DNA of 64,000 nucleotides from contig NZ_CP076723.1 of NCBI RefSeq assembly GCF_018986915.1, positions 1,025,501 through 1,089,500 of the forward strand. Reading direction: 5' to 3'. Numbering within the stretch: position 1 is the stretch's first letter; each line of letters starts with the position of its first letter. The stretch comes from Geomonas oryzisoli. GTDB lineage: Bacteria; Desulfobacterota; Desulfuromonadia; Geobacterales; Geobacteraceae. Under the pieces are notes generated by a model. The model was not told the origin of the DNA, searched no databases, and saw nothing but the letters and a program-made list of their open reading frames with translations. The position numbers and the translations under genes are program-made. Below are positions 35,243 through 43,851 of the stretch, piece by piece.

Positions 35243-36475
35243 TTACTTCTGCTGATCCTTGTTTGCCGGAGTCAACATGGTATCACGGTATAGATAAGAG
35301 AAAAGTACTGCCAGAATAAAAGTGACGGCACCGGCAGTGAAAAAGCCGGTGGCAAAATCGGCCGCTTTGATGACCATACCCATGGTGGCGGAGCTGAGCA
35401 TCATGCCCAGGTAGATACAGCTGTTGTACAGTCCCAGCCCGAGTCCGCGCTGCTTGGGGGGCATCACGACCACCACCAGGGCGCTCAACGCGGTGAATCC
35501 GATGCCCATGCCGGCGCCGAGGATGCAGGCGCAGATGAGAAGTGTCGCCATGCCGTGGGCGAGGCCGACGGCACCTACGGCGTGCGCGCAGAGCACCAGG
35601 CCGATGCCGGACATCAGTCCCCGGTCCACACGGTCGCTCAGGTGGCCGAACGGGATGCGCAAAAGCACGTTCACCAGCGCCTGCGCCGCGAAGATGATGC
35701 CGATCTGCCCCACGTTGAGCCCCAGGGCCCGGGCGTGCAGGGGGAGAAAGGAGATGAACATGCCGAAGCCGAAGCAGCCTCCCAGCGTTCCCACCAGCGC
35801 CGCCAGGAGGCGACGGTTGGAGAGGATGCCGGTGGGGAGCTGTTCGGCGTGCTCGTCGTGGTGCTGCTCCTCCGAGCGGGGGAGGAAGCATACAACCGCA
35901 ACGAGCGCCGCCACGATCAGCCCGCCGGACACGAAGAAGACTTCGCGGATGCCCAGAGCCTTGCCGAACCAGCCGCCGCTGGCCGGACCGAAGGTCATGG
36001 CGAGGTAGACGGCCGTGGTGTACCAGCTGTAGGCCCGCCCGACGTGGGAACGCGGCACGACCCGGGCCACCGAGGACATCATGGTGGGGGTGAAGGCGGA
36101 GAGCCCCATGCCGAAGATGAGGTAGACGGCGCCCAGCAGCAGGGCCGTGTTGCAGAAGGGGATCAAAAGGGAGGCGCAGCTCATCAGGGCGAGGCCGGTG
36201 ATGAGGACGGGCCTGATGCCGATCCGGTCCGAGAGCAGACCGGAGGGGACGGCGAGGATGCCGGCGGAAAGCATGAAGGCGGCGTTGATGAGTCCGATCT
36301 GCGCGGTGCCGGCGCCGATACTGCTGGCCAGAAGCGGCAGCACCGGGATGCGCATGTAGGCGCCGAGAAAGCAGATGAAGCCGATGACGCAGCAGGTAAG
36401 CACCTGGATGCTCTGGCGATGGTTAGGCGTCCGGTACTGCCGGGTGAGGTCGATGTCGAGGTCGGTATCGCTCAT
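35243..36475 (-). CDS. Major facilitator superfamily transporter
   Basis: 410 residues with 12 predicted helices in two halves. The loop-2 signature appears as GLLSDRIGIRPVL and its repeat in the second half as GHLSDRVDRGLMSG. A central loop rich in His/Glu (EEQHHDEHAEQ) separates the halves. The substrate is unknown; drug/sugar-type exporters have this layout. The first gene of an operon with the transglutaminase-like protein. Confidence 0.85.
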   Translation of the reverse strand: MSDTDLDIDLTRQYRTPNHRQSIQVLTCCVIGFICFLGAYMRIPVLPLLASSIGAGTAQIGLINAAFMLSAGILAVPSGLLSDRIGIRPVLITGLALMSCASLLIPFCNTALLLGAVYLIFGMGLSAFTPTMMSSVARVVPRSHVGRAYSWYTTAVYLAMTFGPASGGWFGKALGIREVFFVSGGLIVAALVAVVCFLPRSEEQHHDEHAEQLPTGILSNRRLLAALVGTLGGCFGFGMFISFLPLHARALGLNVGQIGIIFAAQALVNVLLRIPFGHLSDRVDRGLMSGIGLVLCAHAVGAVGLAHGMATLLICACILGAGMGIGFTALSALVVVVMPPKQRGLGLGLYNSCIYLGMMLSSATMGMVIKAADFATGFFTAGAVTFILAVLFSYLYRDTMLTPANKDQQK

Positions 36476-36540
36476 GATCCGGCCAAGCTAGCGGCAACGA
36501 CGGGCGCTGTCAATGAGAAAATCCGTCAGCTGCCGCAGGG

Positions 36541-37029
36541 TTACAGTTCGATCTCCTCGATCCTTCTGAACAGCCGGCCGCCGCTCTCCTCGATGAAGTA
36601 AAGGACCTGCAGGTTCAGCGCTACCCCGGGGAAGTCGCCGCAGTCCCTGAAGTCGGTGCGCAGTCCGTAGCACTTCTTCCCGATCCCGCAGCCGTAGCCC
36701 AGCTCGGCCACCGTGCCGCTGTCCGGCTCGGTGCCGTCCAGGACCGCCAGCACCAGGTCGCTTCCCTTGAGTCCCTGCGCGTTAACCGCGCCGGTGAAGC
36801 GTGCCGCCTCCTGGATGGCCCGCGCCCGCTCCGCTCCTTCCGCGATGGACATCGCTTCCTCGATCCGCTGCGCCACCTCCTCCTGTTCCCAGGGATCGAA
36901 GACGCTTAAGCCCAGTCGTTCCAGTCGCTCCTTGATCCGCTCGCGGTACGGGTTGTTTTCACGGCTGAAGCCTAAAGGGGAGGCGAGGTACACCCTCAAT
37001 CGTTCATCAGTTTTGTCGTTTTCCATCAT
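36541..37029 (-). CDS. Nucleoside 2-deoxyribosyltransferase-like protein
   Basis: 162 residues. VYLASPLGFSREN at the N-terminus, LKGSDLVLAVLDGTEPDSGTVAELGYGCGIGKK with the catalytic Glu region (D/E within DGTEPDSGTVAE) and LRTDFRD match the NDT family. These enzymes swap bases between deoxynucleosides in salvage. Its start overlaps the stop of the unknown gene upstream by four bases (ATGA), so the two are translated together. Confidence 0.85.
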   Translation of the reverse strand: MMENDKTDERLRVYLASPLGFSRENNPYRERIKERLERLGLSVFDPWEQEEVAQRIEEAMSIAEGAERARAIQEAARFTGAVNAQGLKGSDLVLAVLDGTEPDSGTVAELGYGCGIGKKCYGLRTDFRDCGDFPGVALNLQVLYFIEESGGRLFRRIEEIEL

Positions 37030-37445
37030 GAGCGGGGTGTATCCTTGGCGTTGTCGTAGACCCTGGCGCCGCGGATGCGCTGGTCGCCGATCTTGTTCTC
37101 CAGGTCGTGCCGCTCGACCTTGTGGTTCACCACGAGCTCCTCGTATCCCATGTAGCCGGCCTTGGCCAGGTCGGCCACGATCTGTACGAACTGTTCCTTG
37201 TCCTCGGGGGAGAGCTTGTGGAAGGCATCGAAGCGGTTGGACGCGCCCAGGTTGAAGAAGTTGTCGACCGCGCCGAACACGTCCTGGGAGGTGGATATGT
37301 CGACCAGATCGGCATCGGCTGCACGGTTCTCCTGGGCACCGTCAGGCATAGAGCCGGCTGCTGCGGACTCCTTCTCTTTGACCGGGCTCTTGGCGCCGAC
37401 TGATGCCTGTATCATCGCTTTGTATGCCGAGAGTGCTGAGATCAT
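37026..37445 (-). CDS. Unknown 139-aa protein coupled to the deoxyribosyltransferase
   Basis: No signal peptide. The first 60 residues are low-complexity and polar, containing DADLVDISTS, a pattern seen in proteins of flagellar regulons. The rest is helical and charged (FHKLSPEDKEQFVQIVADLAKAGYMGYEELVV). ATG at 37445, seven bases after AGGAGG; a GTG at 37448 is possible. No family recognised. Overlap with the next gene suggests a shared function, not an obvious one. Confidence 0.65.
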   Translation of the reverse strand: MISALSAYKAMIQASVGAKSPVKEKESAAAGSMPDGAQENRAADADLVDISTSQDVFGAVDNFFNLGASNRFDAFHKLSPEDKEQFVQIVADLAKAGYMGYEELVVNHKVERHDLENKIGDQRIRGARVYDNAKDTPRS

Positions 37446-37518
37446 CACGACACCTCCTCTGTGTGCTGCATCGAGCAGTATTTTACCCGATACTGTGAAA
37501 AAAGCGCCAGAGAAAGAA

Positions 37519-38283
37519 TCAGTCAGTCAACCTGGTCATGGTGAGTGTGCGGTAGGGATTCCTGGCGACCGGCAGACCGCCGGCGACGGAGAGCAGGGTC
37601 AGGTGCAGATGGGTCGGCGATCTTTTCCGGTAGGCGTTGAGGCCGGTACGGCCGACCTCCGCGATGACGTCGCCCGGACGCACCAGGGCGCCCACCTCCA
37701 CGTGCAGGACCCCGTTGTGCGCGTAGTAGACCAGCGATGCGGTGGCCGGATCATAGATCCAGAGGTATTTCCCGCCGCGCAGCCGGCTGCCGGGCCGCCA
37801 TTGTTTTTCCGCGGCGACCACCACTCCCCCGGTCATGGAGAGCACCTGCACCGGCTCCCCGGTACGGTCGTCGAGCCCCGCCTGCCGTTTGTCACGGATG
37901 AAGATGTCGTGCGAGGGGTGCCCGGTGTGCCTGTTGCCGGCAAAGTAGTCGTACCCCCCAAGCTGGTAGCCGTTGCCGCGGTCTCCGATGGCCCGGTAGC
38001 CGTATCCCTTGAGCGGGAAGCACCAGCTTGTTTCCGGGTAGTCGACGCCCCCCGCGGCGCGGTATTCCCGTGACAGCGCCTGGATCAATCCCGTGAAGCG
38101 TTCTTTCGCCTCGGTCTTCGGGAGCGCGTTGTCCCGGATCTGCGTGTTCAGGGCGTTGAACTCCCGCGCCAGGGCGCGCAGCTTCTCCGCGTCGCCCGCT
38201 TGCGCCTGGGCGGAGGGCGCGGCGCAGAGCACGAGGGTGATCAAGAGGGCGGCCAGGTGCCGCAACGGGAAGAGTCGGGTCAT
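37519..38283 (-). CDS. M23-family (LytM-type) peptidoglycan endopeptidase
   Basis: 254 residues with a signal peptide (about 1-27, ending AQAQA). A helical linker precedes the LytM domain, which carries HPSHD (HxxxD zinc motif) and HLHLTLL (HxH). GALVRPGDVIAEVGRTG is the usual strand pair. It should cut peptide cross-bridges in the periplasm. It lies 28 bases after the secreted unknown gene. All zinc ligands seem present, so it is likely active rather than an EnvC-type activator. Confidence 0.87.
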   Translation of the reverse strand: MTRLFPLRHLAALLITLVLCAAPSAQAQAGDAEKLRALAREFNALNTQIRDNALPKTEAKERFTGLIQALSREYRAAGGVDYPETSWCFPLKGYGYRAIGDRGNGYQLGGYDYFAGNRHTGHPSHDIFIRDKRQAGLDDRTGEPVQVLSMTGGVVVAAEKQWRPGSRLRGGKYLWIYDPATASLVYYAHNGVLHVEVGALVRPGDVIAEVGRTGLNAYRKRSPTHLHLTLLSVAGGLPVARNPYRTLTMTRLTD

Positions 38284-38311
38284 GCGGTGAGGGCTCCGTG
38301 AATGGTTGCGG

Positions 38312-38785
38312 TCAACGGCATTGCTCGGCGAGGCGGACGAAACCCTCCAGCAGGGTCTGCGCCGCCTCCGGATCGGCGACGTTGATCACCGTGGTGCTCA
38401 CCGAGAGGGTATCGGTCAGTGACCGGTAGCTGAAGGGCTTTTTGAACCTGAGCACCACGTAGTCGGTGTAATCCTGGCCCGATCTGCAGGCGGCGACATC
38501 GAGGGCGGAGAAATCGAGGTCCTGGAACTTTATGGTGTACAGGCCGCCGGAGGGGTAGGTGCCGGAGACGGTGTAGCTGAGGCGGCATCCGTTGAAATCG
38601 ATGGACTGGTAGCTTTCCTTGCGCGCCGACGAGGTGCTGCTGCTCATGGTCGCGACGATGGCTGCGGCGGTCTGCTGCACGGCAGGGGAAGCGGCGGTCT
38701 CCTTTGTGGCGGGGGGAGCGGCGGCACCGGCCGGTGCGGCAAGGAGGGCGACCAGCGCGACGGCGGGAATTGCATGTCTGTTCAT
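38312..38785 (-). CDS. Secreted protein of unknown function
   Basis: 157 residues from the ATG at 38785, with a signal peptide (hydrophobic 5-20, AGA-AAPP). The mature part is beta-rich, with C residues in NGCRLSY, AACRSG and EQCR. It resembles small periplasmic proteins that accumulate YTDYVVLRFKKPFSY-like strands. No domain recognised. Same direction and spacing as the M23 gene downstream. Confidence 0.7.
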   Translation of the reverse strand: MNRHAIPAVALVALLAAPAGAAAPPATKETAASPAVQQTAAAIVATMSSSTSSARKESYQSIDFNGCRLSYTVSGTYPSGGLYTIKFQDLDFSALDVAACRSGQDYTDYVVLRFKKPFSYRSLTDTLSVSTTVINVADPEAAQTLLEGFVRLAEQCR

Positions 38786-38879
38786 GGTAAGCACTGCCTG
38801 TTCAGGGAATCGAGTTGATGATCTGCGCGTTTTTGTCCGGGGCACGTCGATGTGCCGCCTCCTGCTTTCCGGGAGGCGT

Positions 38880-39539
38880 CTACTTCTGCTCCTTGGCCGG
38901 CTTCATCAGATCCTGGCGCACCTTGTACGGATCGAGCGCCGGTTCGCCCAGTTCCTTCTTCTCTTCGTTGATGAGCGTGGTCAGGATCTTCTGTTTGCCC
39001 AGGTTTTCCAGCTGGTCCGGAAGCGCCGGCAGGTTCCTGAGCTTCTCGTCCTTGGTGGCGAGCCTGGGGAGTTCGACGATGCCGGCGCCACGCAGCCTGA
39101 TCTTGTACTTCCCGCTCAAGACCGGGTCGTACCAGGGGGAGAGTTCGCGCTCGGCGGTCGTCTTGCCGGTGAAGTGGTTCTTCAGGGAGAGCTGGACGCA
39201 GGCGTAGCCGGGCTTGTAGATCAGGAAACTGGTGCGGTCCTGCCGGGTGAAAGGCTGCGCCAGGATGGTTGTGTACGAGGGGATGTGAAACTTCCCTTCC
39301 TTGTCGGTGAGCGCCTCCTTGATGTTGATCACGGTGGCGGACTGTCCCGCTCCGGCGCCCATCGACCTTTTGTTGTAGATGGCAACCACCACCGCCCCCT
39401 CCACCGGCTGCTTGGTCTCGATGTCCAGCACCTGCCCGTCGAAGGCGGGCTCATGGTAGACGGGCCACACTGCCTGGGAAGCCGTTGCCGTCAGCAGCAT
39501 CAGGGAAAACGCCGCAAGTACAATCCTGAGCATGTGCAT
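38880..39539 (-). CDS. Secreted carboxypeptidase-regulatory-like domain protein
   Basis: 219 residues with signal peptide (about 1-23). The first mature 100 residues look like a carboxypeptidase-regulatory/CNA-B-like beta sandwich: GQVLDIETKQPVEGAVVVAIYN, then LTDKEGKFHIPSY and FLIYKPGY. The remainder is charged and helical. These domains often bind surfaces or partners. Start at 39539 seven bases after GAGG; 39533 is an alternative. Confidence 0.72.
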   Translation of the reverse strand: MHMLRIVLAAFSLMLLTATASQAVWPVYHEPAFDGQVLDIETKQPVEGAVVVAIYNKRSMGAGAGQSATVINIKEALTDKEGKFHIPSYTTILAQPFTRQDRTSFLIYKPGYACVQLSLKNHFTGKTTAERELSPWYDPVLSGKYKIRLRGAGIVELPRLATKDEKLRNLPALPDQLENLGKQKILTTLINEEKKELGEPALDPYKVRQDLMKPAKEQK

Positions 39540-39562
39540 GTGCGAACCTCGATGTTTCGTAA

Positions 39563-39895
39563 TCACTGGAGCACCACGAAGGCGATCCATCCCGCGGCAA
39601 GCAGCGCTGGCGGGAGCAGGACGTCGGGAACCAGGTGCTTCCAGTAACGCTTCCCCGAGCCGAAGTGCTCCCGCTGCCTGGCAAACAGCGCCAGCAGTAC
39701 CGCCGCCACCCAGAGCAGGAAGAACAGCATCAGGCTGAGCGCGATGATGCTGTTCCAAAACGCGAAGCGGTCCAGGTCGGCGAGCCCACCCTTCTCCGTG
39801 GAGGCGTTTGCGAGCCAGGCGGCGGTGAGCGACATCGCGACGCAGACAAGCTCCGCTGCGCTTAGCAGCAGTTTCAGGCGGCGCAGGGTCGTCAT
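39563..39895 (-). CDS. Small three-helix inner-membrane protein, unknown
   Basis: 110 residues with hydrophobic segments at about 8-28, 48-70 and 92-108 (LLPPALLAAGWIAFVVLQ). The start overlaps the DUF819 gene stop by four bases, so translation is coupled. No family recognised. It may be an accessory subunit of the DUF819 transporter (inference). Confidence 0.68.
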   Translation of the reverse strand: MTTLRRLKLLLSAAELVCVAMSLTAAWLANASTEKGGLADLDRFAFWNSIIALSLMLFFLLWVAAVLLALFARQREHFGSGKRYWKHLVPDVLLPPALLAAGWIAFVVLQ

Positions 39896-41061
39896 GCGGC
39901 AAAGAGGCGGCAAAGCTGCGCGGCCAGGATGCCGAGCCAGGTGCCCACGATGTTCCCCAGGATCGCCAGCAAAAGCCCCACCGAGGCGAGCCCGGGATGG
40001 TACACCTCGGCCACGACCGGCGCCGAGGCGACCCCCCCCACGTTGGCCTGGCTGGCGGCCGCGACAAGGAACATCGGCGCCTTCAAAAGCCGTGCGCCGA
40101 CCAGCAGGAAGACGGCGTGGATCGCCACGATCAAAAGCCCCGCCGCGATCAGCACCAGTGCCGAGCCGATGCTCGCGACCGAGGCCTTGGCGCCGATGGC
40201 GGTCAGCACGAAATAGAGGAGGTCGTACCCGGTGCGGGAGGCTCCGGCGCGCTCCAGTTTTCGGACCGGCGAGAAGGAGAGCAGTATCCCGAGCAGGGTG
40301 ACGATCATGATGGTCCAGGTGTAGCGCGTGATCACGTCCTGGATCTGCGGCAACTGGCCGGCCAGAAGGTGCGACAGCACGCCGCCCGTTATCGCGATCC
40401 CGAGCGAGGCGGCGATGCCGCCCAGCGTCCTGCGCCCCCCCTTTTGGGCCAGGTGCTGCACCGCCTGCTCCCCAAGGTGCTCCAGCACGCCGCGCTCGGA
40501 GCGGTTCCAGCGGTCGAAGGCCGGCTGCAGCCCCACGATGGCGATCATGAAGCCCATCCACAGGTAGGGGACCACGGTGTCCACGATGACCATGGGGGCG
40601 AACACCGCGTCGGGAATGGCGAGCGCCTCCTTCACCGCGATCATGTTGGCGCTCCCCCCGGTCCACGACCCGGACAGGGCGCCGAAGCCGGACCAGAACT
40701 GGGCGCCGATCACGGGGCGGAACAGGGCGAAGGAGACCGCCGCCCCCACGATGATGCCGGCGGCCCCGAGGAAGAACATGGCCAGCGCCGTCGGCCCGAG
40801 CCTCAGGATCGCCTTCACGTCAACCGGCAGCAGCAACAGCACCAGGCTCGCCGGCAACAGCCAGGTCCTGATCAGGCCGTAGACCGGGCTCTCGGTGGCG
40901 ATGATGCCGGAGGTCGCCGCCAGCATGGGGAGGAAGTAGATCCAGAACACGGCGGGGAGCAGGTCGAAGTAGCGCGCGGTGCGTTCGTGGCGCGACAGCC
41001 ACAGCACCAGTGCCTCGATGCCGAGCAGAGAGGCGACGATGAGCAGCGGGTGGCTGATCAT
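39892..41061 (-). CDS. DUF819-family membrane transporter-like protein
   Basis: 389 residues with about 11 hydrophobic helices. DUF819 (YjcL-like) features include GALSGSWTGGSANMIAVKEAL and, near the C-terminus, VAAASQANVGGVASAPVVAEVYHPGLASVGLLLAILGN. The fold resembles Na+/solute symporters; the substrate is unknown. Its start overlaps the end of the dipeptide-epimerase gene (ATGA), suggesting that it handles the same compound, perhaps muropeptide-derived dipeptides. Confidence 0.85.
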   Translation of the reverse strand: MISHPLLIVASLLGIEALVLWLSRHERTARYFDLLPAVFWIYFLPMLAATSGIIATESPVYGLIRTWLLPASLVLLLLPVDVKAILRLGPTALAMFFLGAAGIIVGAAVSFALFRPVIGAQFWSGFGALSGSWTGGSANMIAVKEALAIPDAVFAPMVIVDTVVPYLWMGFMIAIVGLQPAFDRWNRSERGVLEHLGEQAVQHLAQKGGRRTLGGIAASLGIAITGGVLSHLLAGQLPQIQDVITRYTWTIMIVTLLGILLSFSPVRKLERAGASRTGYDLLYFVLTAIGAKASVASIGSALVLIAAGLLIVAIHAVFLLVGARLLKAPMFLVAAASQANVGGVASAPVVAEVYHPGLASVGLLLAILGNIVGTWLGILAAQLCRLFAA

Positions 41062-42164
41062 GGCAGTTCGGGCACCACGCCGATGCCGCTGCCCGCCCCG
41101 GTCAGGTCGAACCTGCCGCTGTCATCGAGGTAGGGGGAGCGGGAGAGGTCTCCCTTGAGGAAGAAGGTGGTGTCGAGGTCGATGAAATCGAAGCAGCCAA
41201 GGCCCGCGGCGAAGTGGGCCGAGGCGGTGATGGCGAGCGCGCTCTCCATCATGGCCCCCAGCATGAGCCGTTTGCCGTTGGCGGCCGCCAGGTGCGCGAT
41301 CTCGGCGCCCTCCAGGATGCCGCTTTTCATGAACTTGATGTTGATGGCACTGACCGCGTTGCTGTCGATGGCGCGCCGGGCCGCGGCGAGGGAGCCGACG
41401 CTTTCATCGGCGCAGACCAGGGTGCCGCTACCCTCGAGGGCCGCGGTGATCGCGATGAGCCCTTCCCAGTCCTGCTTCGGGACCGGCTGCTCCAAAAGAA
41501 GCGGGCGCGCCCCATTGGCGTCGAGGCGCTCCAAAAAGGCGAGCATCCCCTGAGCGCTGTAGCCCATGTTGGCGTCGAGGATGAGCGTGCATCCCGGCGC
41601 CATCTCCCGTACCGCCAGGATGCGCTGCAGGTCCTGTTCCTCGTCTTTTCCGATCTTGATCTTGAAGGAGCTGAAGCCGCGCTGTGCGTACTGCTGCGCG
41701 GTGGACCGCGCCTCGGCCACGGTCCCTATGACCACGGTGATGTCGGTGGTGAAGGAGAGCTGCGGCATGGGGGCTACCGGCGTGAACAACCGGTAGAACG
41801 GGATCCCCTGGACCCGGGCGGAGAGATCGAGCAGCGCCATCTCCAGCGCGGCCAGCGCGGCGTGGTTCCCCGCGAAGGCCGGGGCGAACTCGCGGCAGAC
41901 CGCGGCGGGGTCGCTGATCCTGCGCCCGCGCAGCGCCGAAGCGGCGCACTGCAGGTTCTCCAGGGTTTCGTGGACCGTCTCGCCGGTTATGTGCGTCGCG
42001 ACGGCCGCCTCACCGAAACCGCAGGCACCGTCGCTTGCGTGCAGCCGGATGAAGACGTTTTCCAGCTCGTCGTGCTGTCCGGTGGATATCCTGAACGGTG
42101 TCACCAGCGGCGCCCGGACGATCGAGGCCAGCGCATCGTCGATTACAAAAGAGACCTTCTCCAT
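41058..42164 (-). CDS. L-Ala-D/L-Glu-type dipeptide epimerase (enolase superfamily)
   Basis: 368 residues. N-terminal capping domain and a TIM barrel. Catalytic residues are all in place: K168 and K170 in FKIKIG, metal ligands D197 (ILDANMG), E225 (LLEQPV) and D253 (CADESVG), and the second base K277 (INIKFMKSG). This is the muconate-lactonizing subgroup, dipeptide epimerase family, acting on murein dipeptides or other L/D dipeptides. The start follows GGAGGAAC. It heads a coupled operon with the DUF819 permease. Confidence 0.87.
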   Translation of the reverse strand: MEKVSFVIDDALASIVRAPLVTPFRISTGQHDELENVFIRLHASDGACGFGEAAVATHITGETVHETLENLQCAASALRGRRISDPAAVCREFAPAFAGNHAALAALEMALLDLSARVQGIPFYRLFTPVAPMPQLSFTTDITVVIGTVAEARSTAQQYAQRGFSSFKIKIGKDEEQDLQRILAVREMAPGCTLILDANMGYSAQGMLAFLERLDANGARPLLLEQPVPKQDWEGLIAITAALEGSGTLVCADESVGSLAAARRAIDSNAVSAINIKFMKSGILEGAEIAHLAAANGKRLMLGAMMESALAITASAHFAAGLGCFDFIDLDTTFFLKGDLSRSPYLDDSGRFDLTGAGSGIGVVPELP

Positions 42165-42303
42165 GGCAAATGTTCCTCCGGGTGCGATCGCTTTCCTGTC
42201 GAAGCTCGTGGTATTGCGGAACATAAATTTAAGGCAATTGACAATGGGAAATTGACAATTGACGATGAAAAGCCGCCCGTCTTTACTCGTCCCGTATCGC
42301 TTC

Positions 42304-42714
42304 CTACTGCAAGCCCTTCAGGATGCGCGGGTGTTCTTCTTTCATGGCGCGGAAGATGAGTGAGATCATGTCCACGATCACTTCACTGGAGAAGTTGTCA
42401 TGGAAGGGAACCACCACCTGGATAGAGAGGGCGTTCCCGGTTTCCACGAACTTCACCATGGTGTACTCGGCATTGAGGGTGTTGATCATCTCGAGTATCG
42501 CCGGTTTCTTCTCCGGCGGAAACGCGAAATACTTGTAGCAGATAAGGGTAACATACCTGTCGCTGTCATTGAAGAGCACCATGAGAGAAACCGGACCGAC
42601 TTCTTCAAGATTCTCATGGATCACGTACAGGGTGTTGTCCTCGTGCGTGTTCTTCTCCAGGGTGATTTCCTGCCCCTTCAGGTATTCCTCAAACGCGGAC
42701 GCGTTTTGTGCCAT
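42304..42714 (-). CDS. YbjN-like protein
   Basis: 136 residues, cytoplasmic. The pattern (FEEYLKGQEITLEKNTHEDNTLYVI, then VSLMVLFNDSDRYVTLICYKYFAFP, then ILEMINTLNAEYTMVKFVETGNALSIQVVVPF) matches the YbjN/T3SS-chaperone-like fold. Bacterial YbjN proteins affect motility and stress responses, but the mechanism is open. ATG at 42714 six bases after GGAGG; a GTG three bases earlier is too close to it. It stands alone on the minus strand. Confidence 0.72.
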   Translation of the reverse strand: MAQNASAFEEYLKGQEITLEKNTHEDNTLYVIHENLEEVGPVSLMVLFNDSDRYVTLICYKYFAFPPEKKPAILEMINTLNAEYTMVKFVETGNALSIQVVVPFHDNFSSEVIVDMISLIFRAMKEEHPRILKGLQ

Positions 42715-42820
42715 CACTGTCCTCCCATTGCCACAGTTCGGTTGATGGCGGGAAATATATGTGAATATTTATGTGATGTAAATTAAAAACAACCCCGGTT
42801 AGCTGTTGATCCCGCGCCTG

Positions 42821-42934
42821 TTCCCTCTCCCTCCGGGAGAGGGTGCCCGGAGGGCGGGTGAGGGCAATGGTGGCTGCCGGCATCTTGCCGTGGGCAACGC
42901 CCTCACCCTGGCCCTCTCCCAGAGGGAGAGGGGA
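42821..42934. repeat. REP-like inverted repeat (CCCTCTCCC family)
   Basis: CCCTCTCCCTCCGGGAGAGGG near 42823-42843 and the inverse CCCTCACCCTGGCCCTCTCCC near 42900-42920 form a long stem over a loop of about 50 bases. This type is widespread in environmental Proteobacteria. Confidence 0.7.
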
Positions 42935-42985
42935 CGTGGACGGGGCATATTTGAGTCAAGGGGCAGGGTAAGAGGCGGTGGTGGC

Positions 42986-43089
42986 AAAGGGGACAGAGGG
43001 GGAAGGGGACAGAGGGGGAAGGGGACAGGCACCTGGCGGAGCCAGTCCCGGAGGGGGAAGGGGACAGGCACCTGGCGGAGCCAGTCCCC
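42986..43089. repeat. Tandem G-rich units and two arms of the GGGACTGGCTCCG family
   Basis: Two near-identical arms at 43022-43049 and 43061-43089 follow a short tandem of GGGACAGAGGGGGAAG-type units. The second arm ends 15 bases before the stop codon of the cheY remnant, in the family's usual orientation. Confidence 0.8.
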
Positions 43090-43104
43090 TTTGGGGGGTG
43101 ATGG

Positions 43105-43297
43105 TTAGCCCAAAAGACGCGTGGTCACCTGGAGCAGCTGCTCCGGGCGAAACGGCTTCACGATCCATCCGGTCGCCCCGGCCGCCTTTCCCTCCGCCTT
43201 CTTGCTCTCCTGAGACTCGGTGGTGAGCATGACGATGGGGAGGCTTCGATCGGCACCGCCGGTCCGCAGCTTCCCGATCTCCTGCTCGGACCATGGG
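43105..43297 (-). pseudogene. Broken CheY-like response regulator (C-terminal part only)
   Basis: Read on the minus strand, one frame ending at TAA (43105-43107) gives RSLPIVMLTTES, then QESKKAEGKAAGATGWIVKPF and EQLLQVTTRLLG: the last 65 or so residues of a chemotaxis CheY, with the conserved Thr/Lys (KPF). The phospho-acceptor Asp half is missing. GGAGGAGGTGACCC-ATG sits right at the 5 prime side but in another frame. It looks as if an internal deletion joined the old start to the C-terminal half. Adjacent STAS genes often precede cheY in such clusters. Confidence 0.7.
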
Positions 43298-43308
43298 TCA
43301 CCTCCTCC

Positions 43309-43626
43309 TTACTTCTCGCCCAGGTACTGCTGGATCGTGTAGTCGAACCCCATGCGGCGTGCCGCCTCGAGCAGCGTTTCCGGCGCGTTTTCGAGCGCGG
43401 GGTGCACCCCGAAGAACTCCAGGCAGGAGAGCCACACCGTCAGGAGCTGGCACCCGGCCGCATCGATGGTGGTCACCCCCTCGACATTGATGATGAGCCT
43501 GGACCCCGCCTTCCCGGCATCGCTAGTCAGTGCGAACAGCGGGTGGTTTCTCAGGTGGAGCGAACGCTCCTTGACGTGGTCCATGGTCCATTCCCCTTCC
43601 AGGTAGCAGCGTGCGTCGGTCAGCAT
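43309..43626 (-). CDS. STAS-domain protein
   Basis: 105 residues in the SpoIIAA/MlaB-like STAS fold: TDARCYLEGEWTMDHVKE, then SRLIINVEGVTTIDAAGCQLLTVWLSC. In anti-sigma antagonists the residue near IDxxG is a phosphorylated Ser or Thr; here the string is TTIDAAGCQ, so Ser is replaced by Ala and phospho-switching is doubtful. Start at 43626 after AGAGGAGG; upstream extension to 43782 is unsupported. It stands before a cheY remnant, the order seen in chemotaxis clusters. Confidence 0.8.
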   Translation of the reverse strand: MLTDARCYLEGEWTMDHVKERSLHLRNHPLFALTSDAGKAGSRLIINVEGVTTIDAAGCQLLTVWLSCLEFFGVHPALENAPETLLEAARRMGFDYTIQQYLGEK

Positions 43627-43851
43627 GGCGTCCTCCTCTATCGGTTGGCGGCGCCGGGTCTTCGTCCCGGTCCGCCTGTTGCCCGGCCTTTCGCCTTGGT
43701 TGATGGTCATGGTACAAGTTCCGGTCCCGCAGCCGCCGGTGCGCGAAAAAAAGAGAGCGTGCCGCCGCCGGACGGGCGGCAAGTGGCGGAAATCTTTGAG
43801 GATGAGTGAGCAAAAAAAGAGGAGGAGGGGCGGGGCGCGGGGAGCGGAGGG

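Noticed and set aside
42956-43294. A 112-codon minus-strand gene starting at the ATG after GGAGGAGGTGACCC
   Set aside because: It reads the cheY remnant in the wrong frame and runs on through repeats. Only the ribosome site and ATG are relics.
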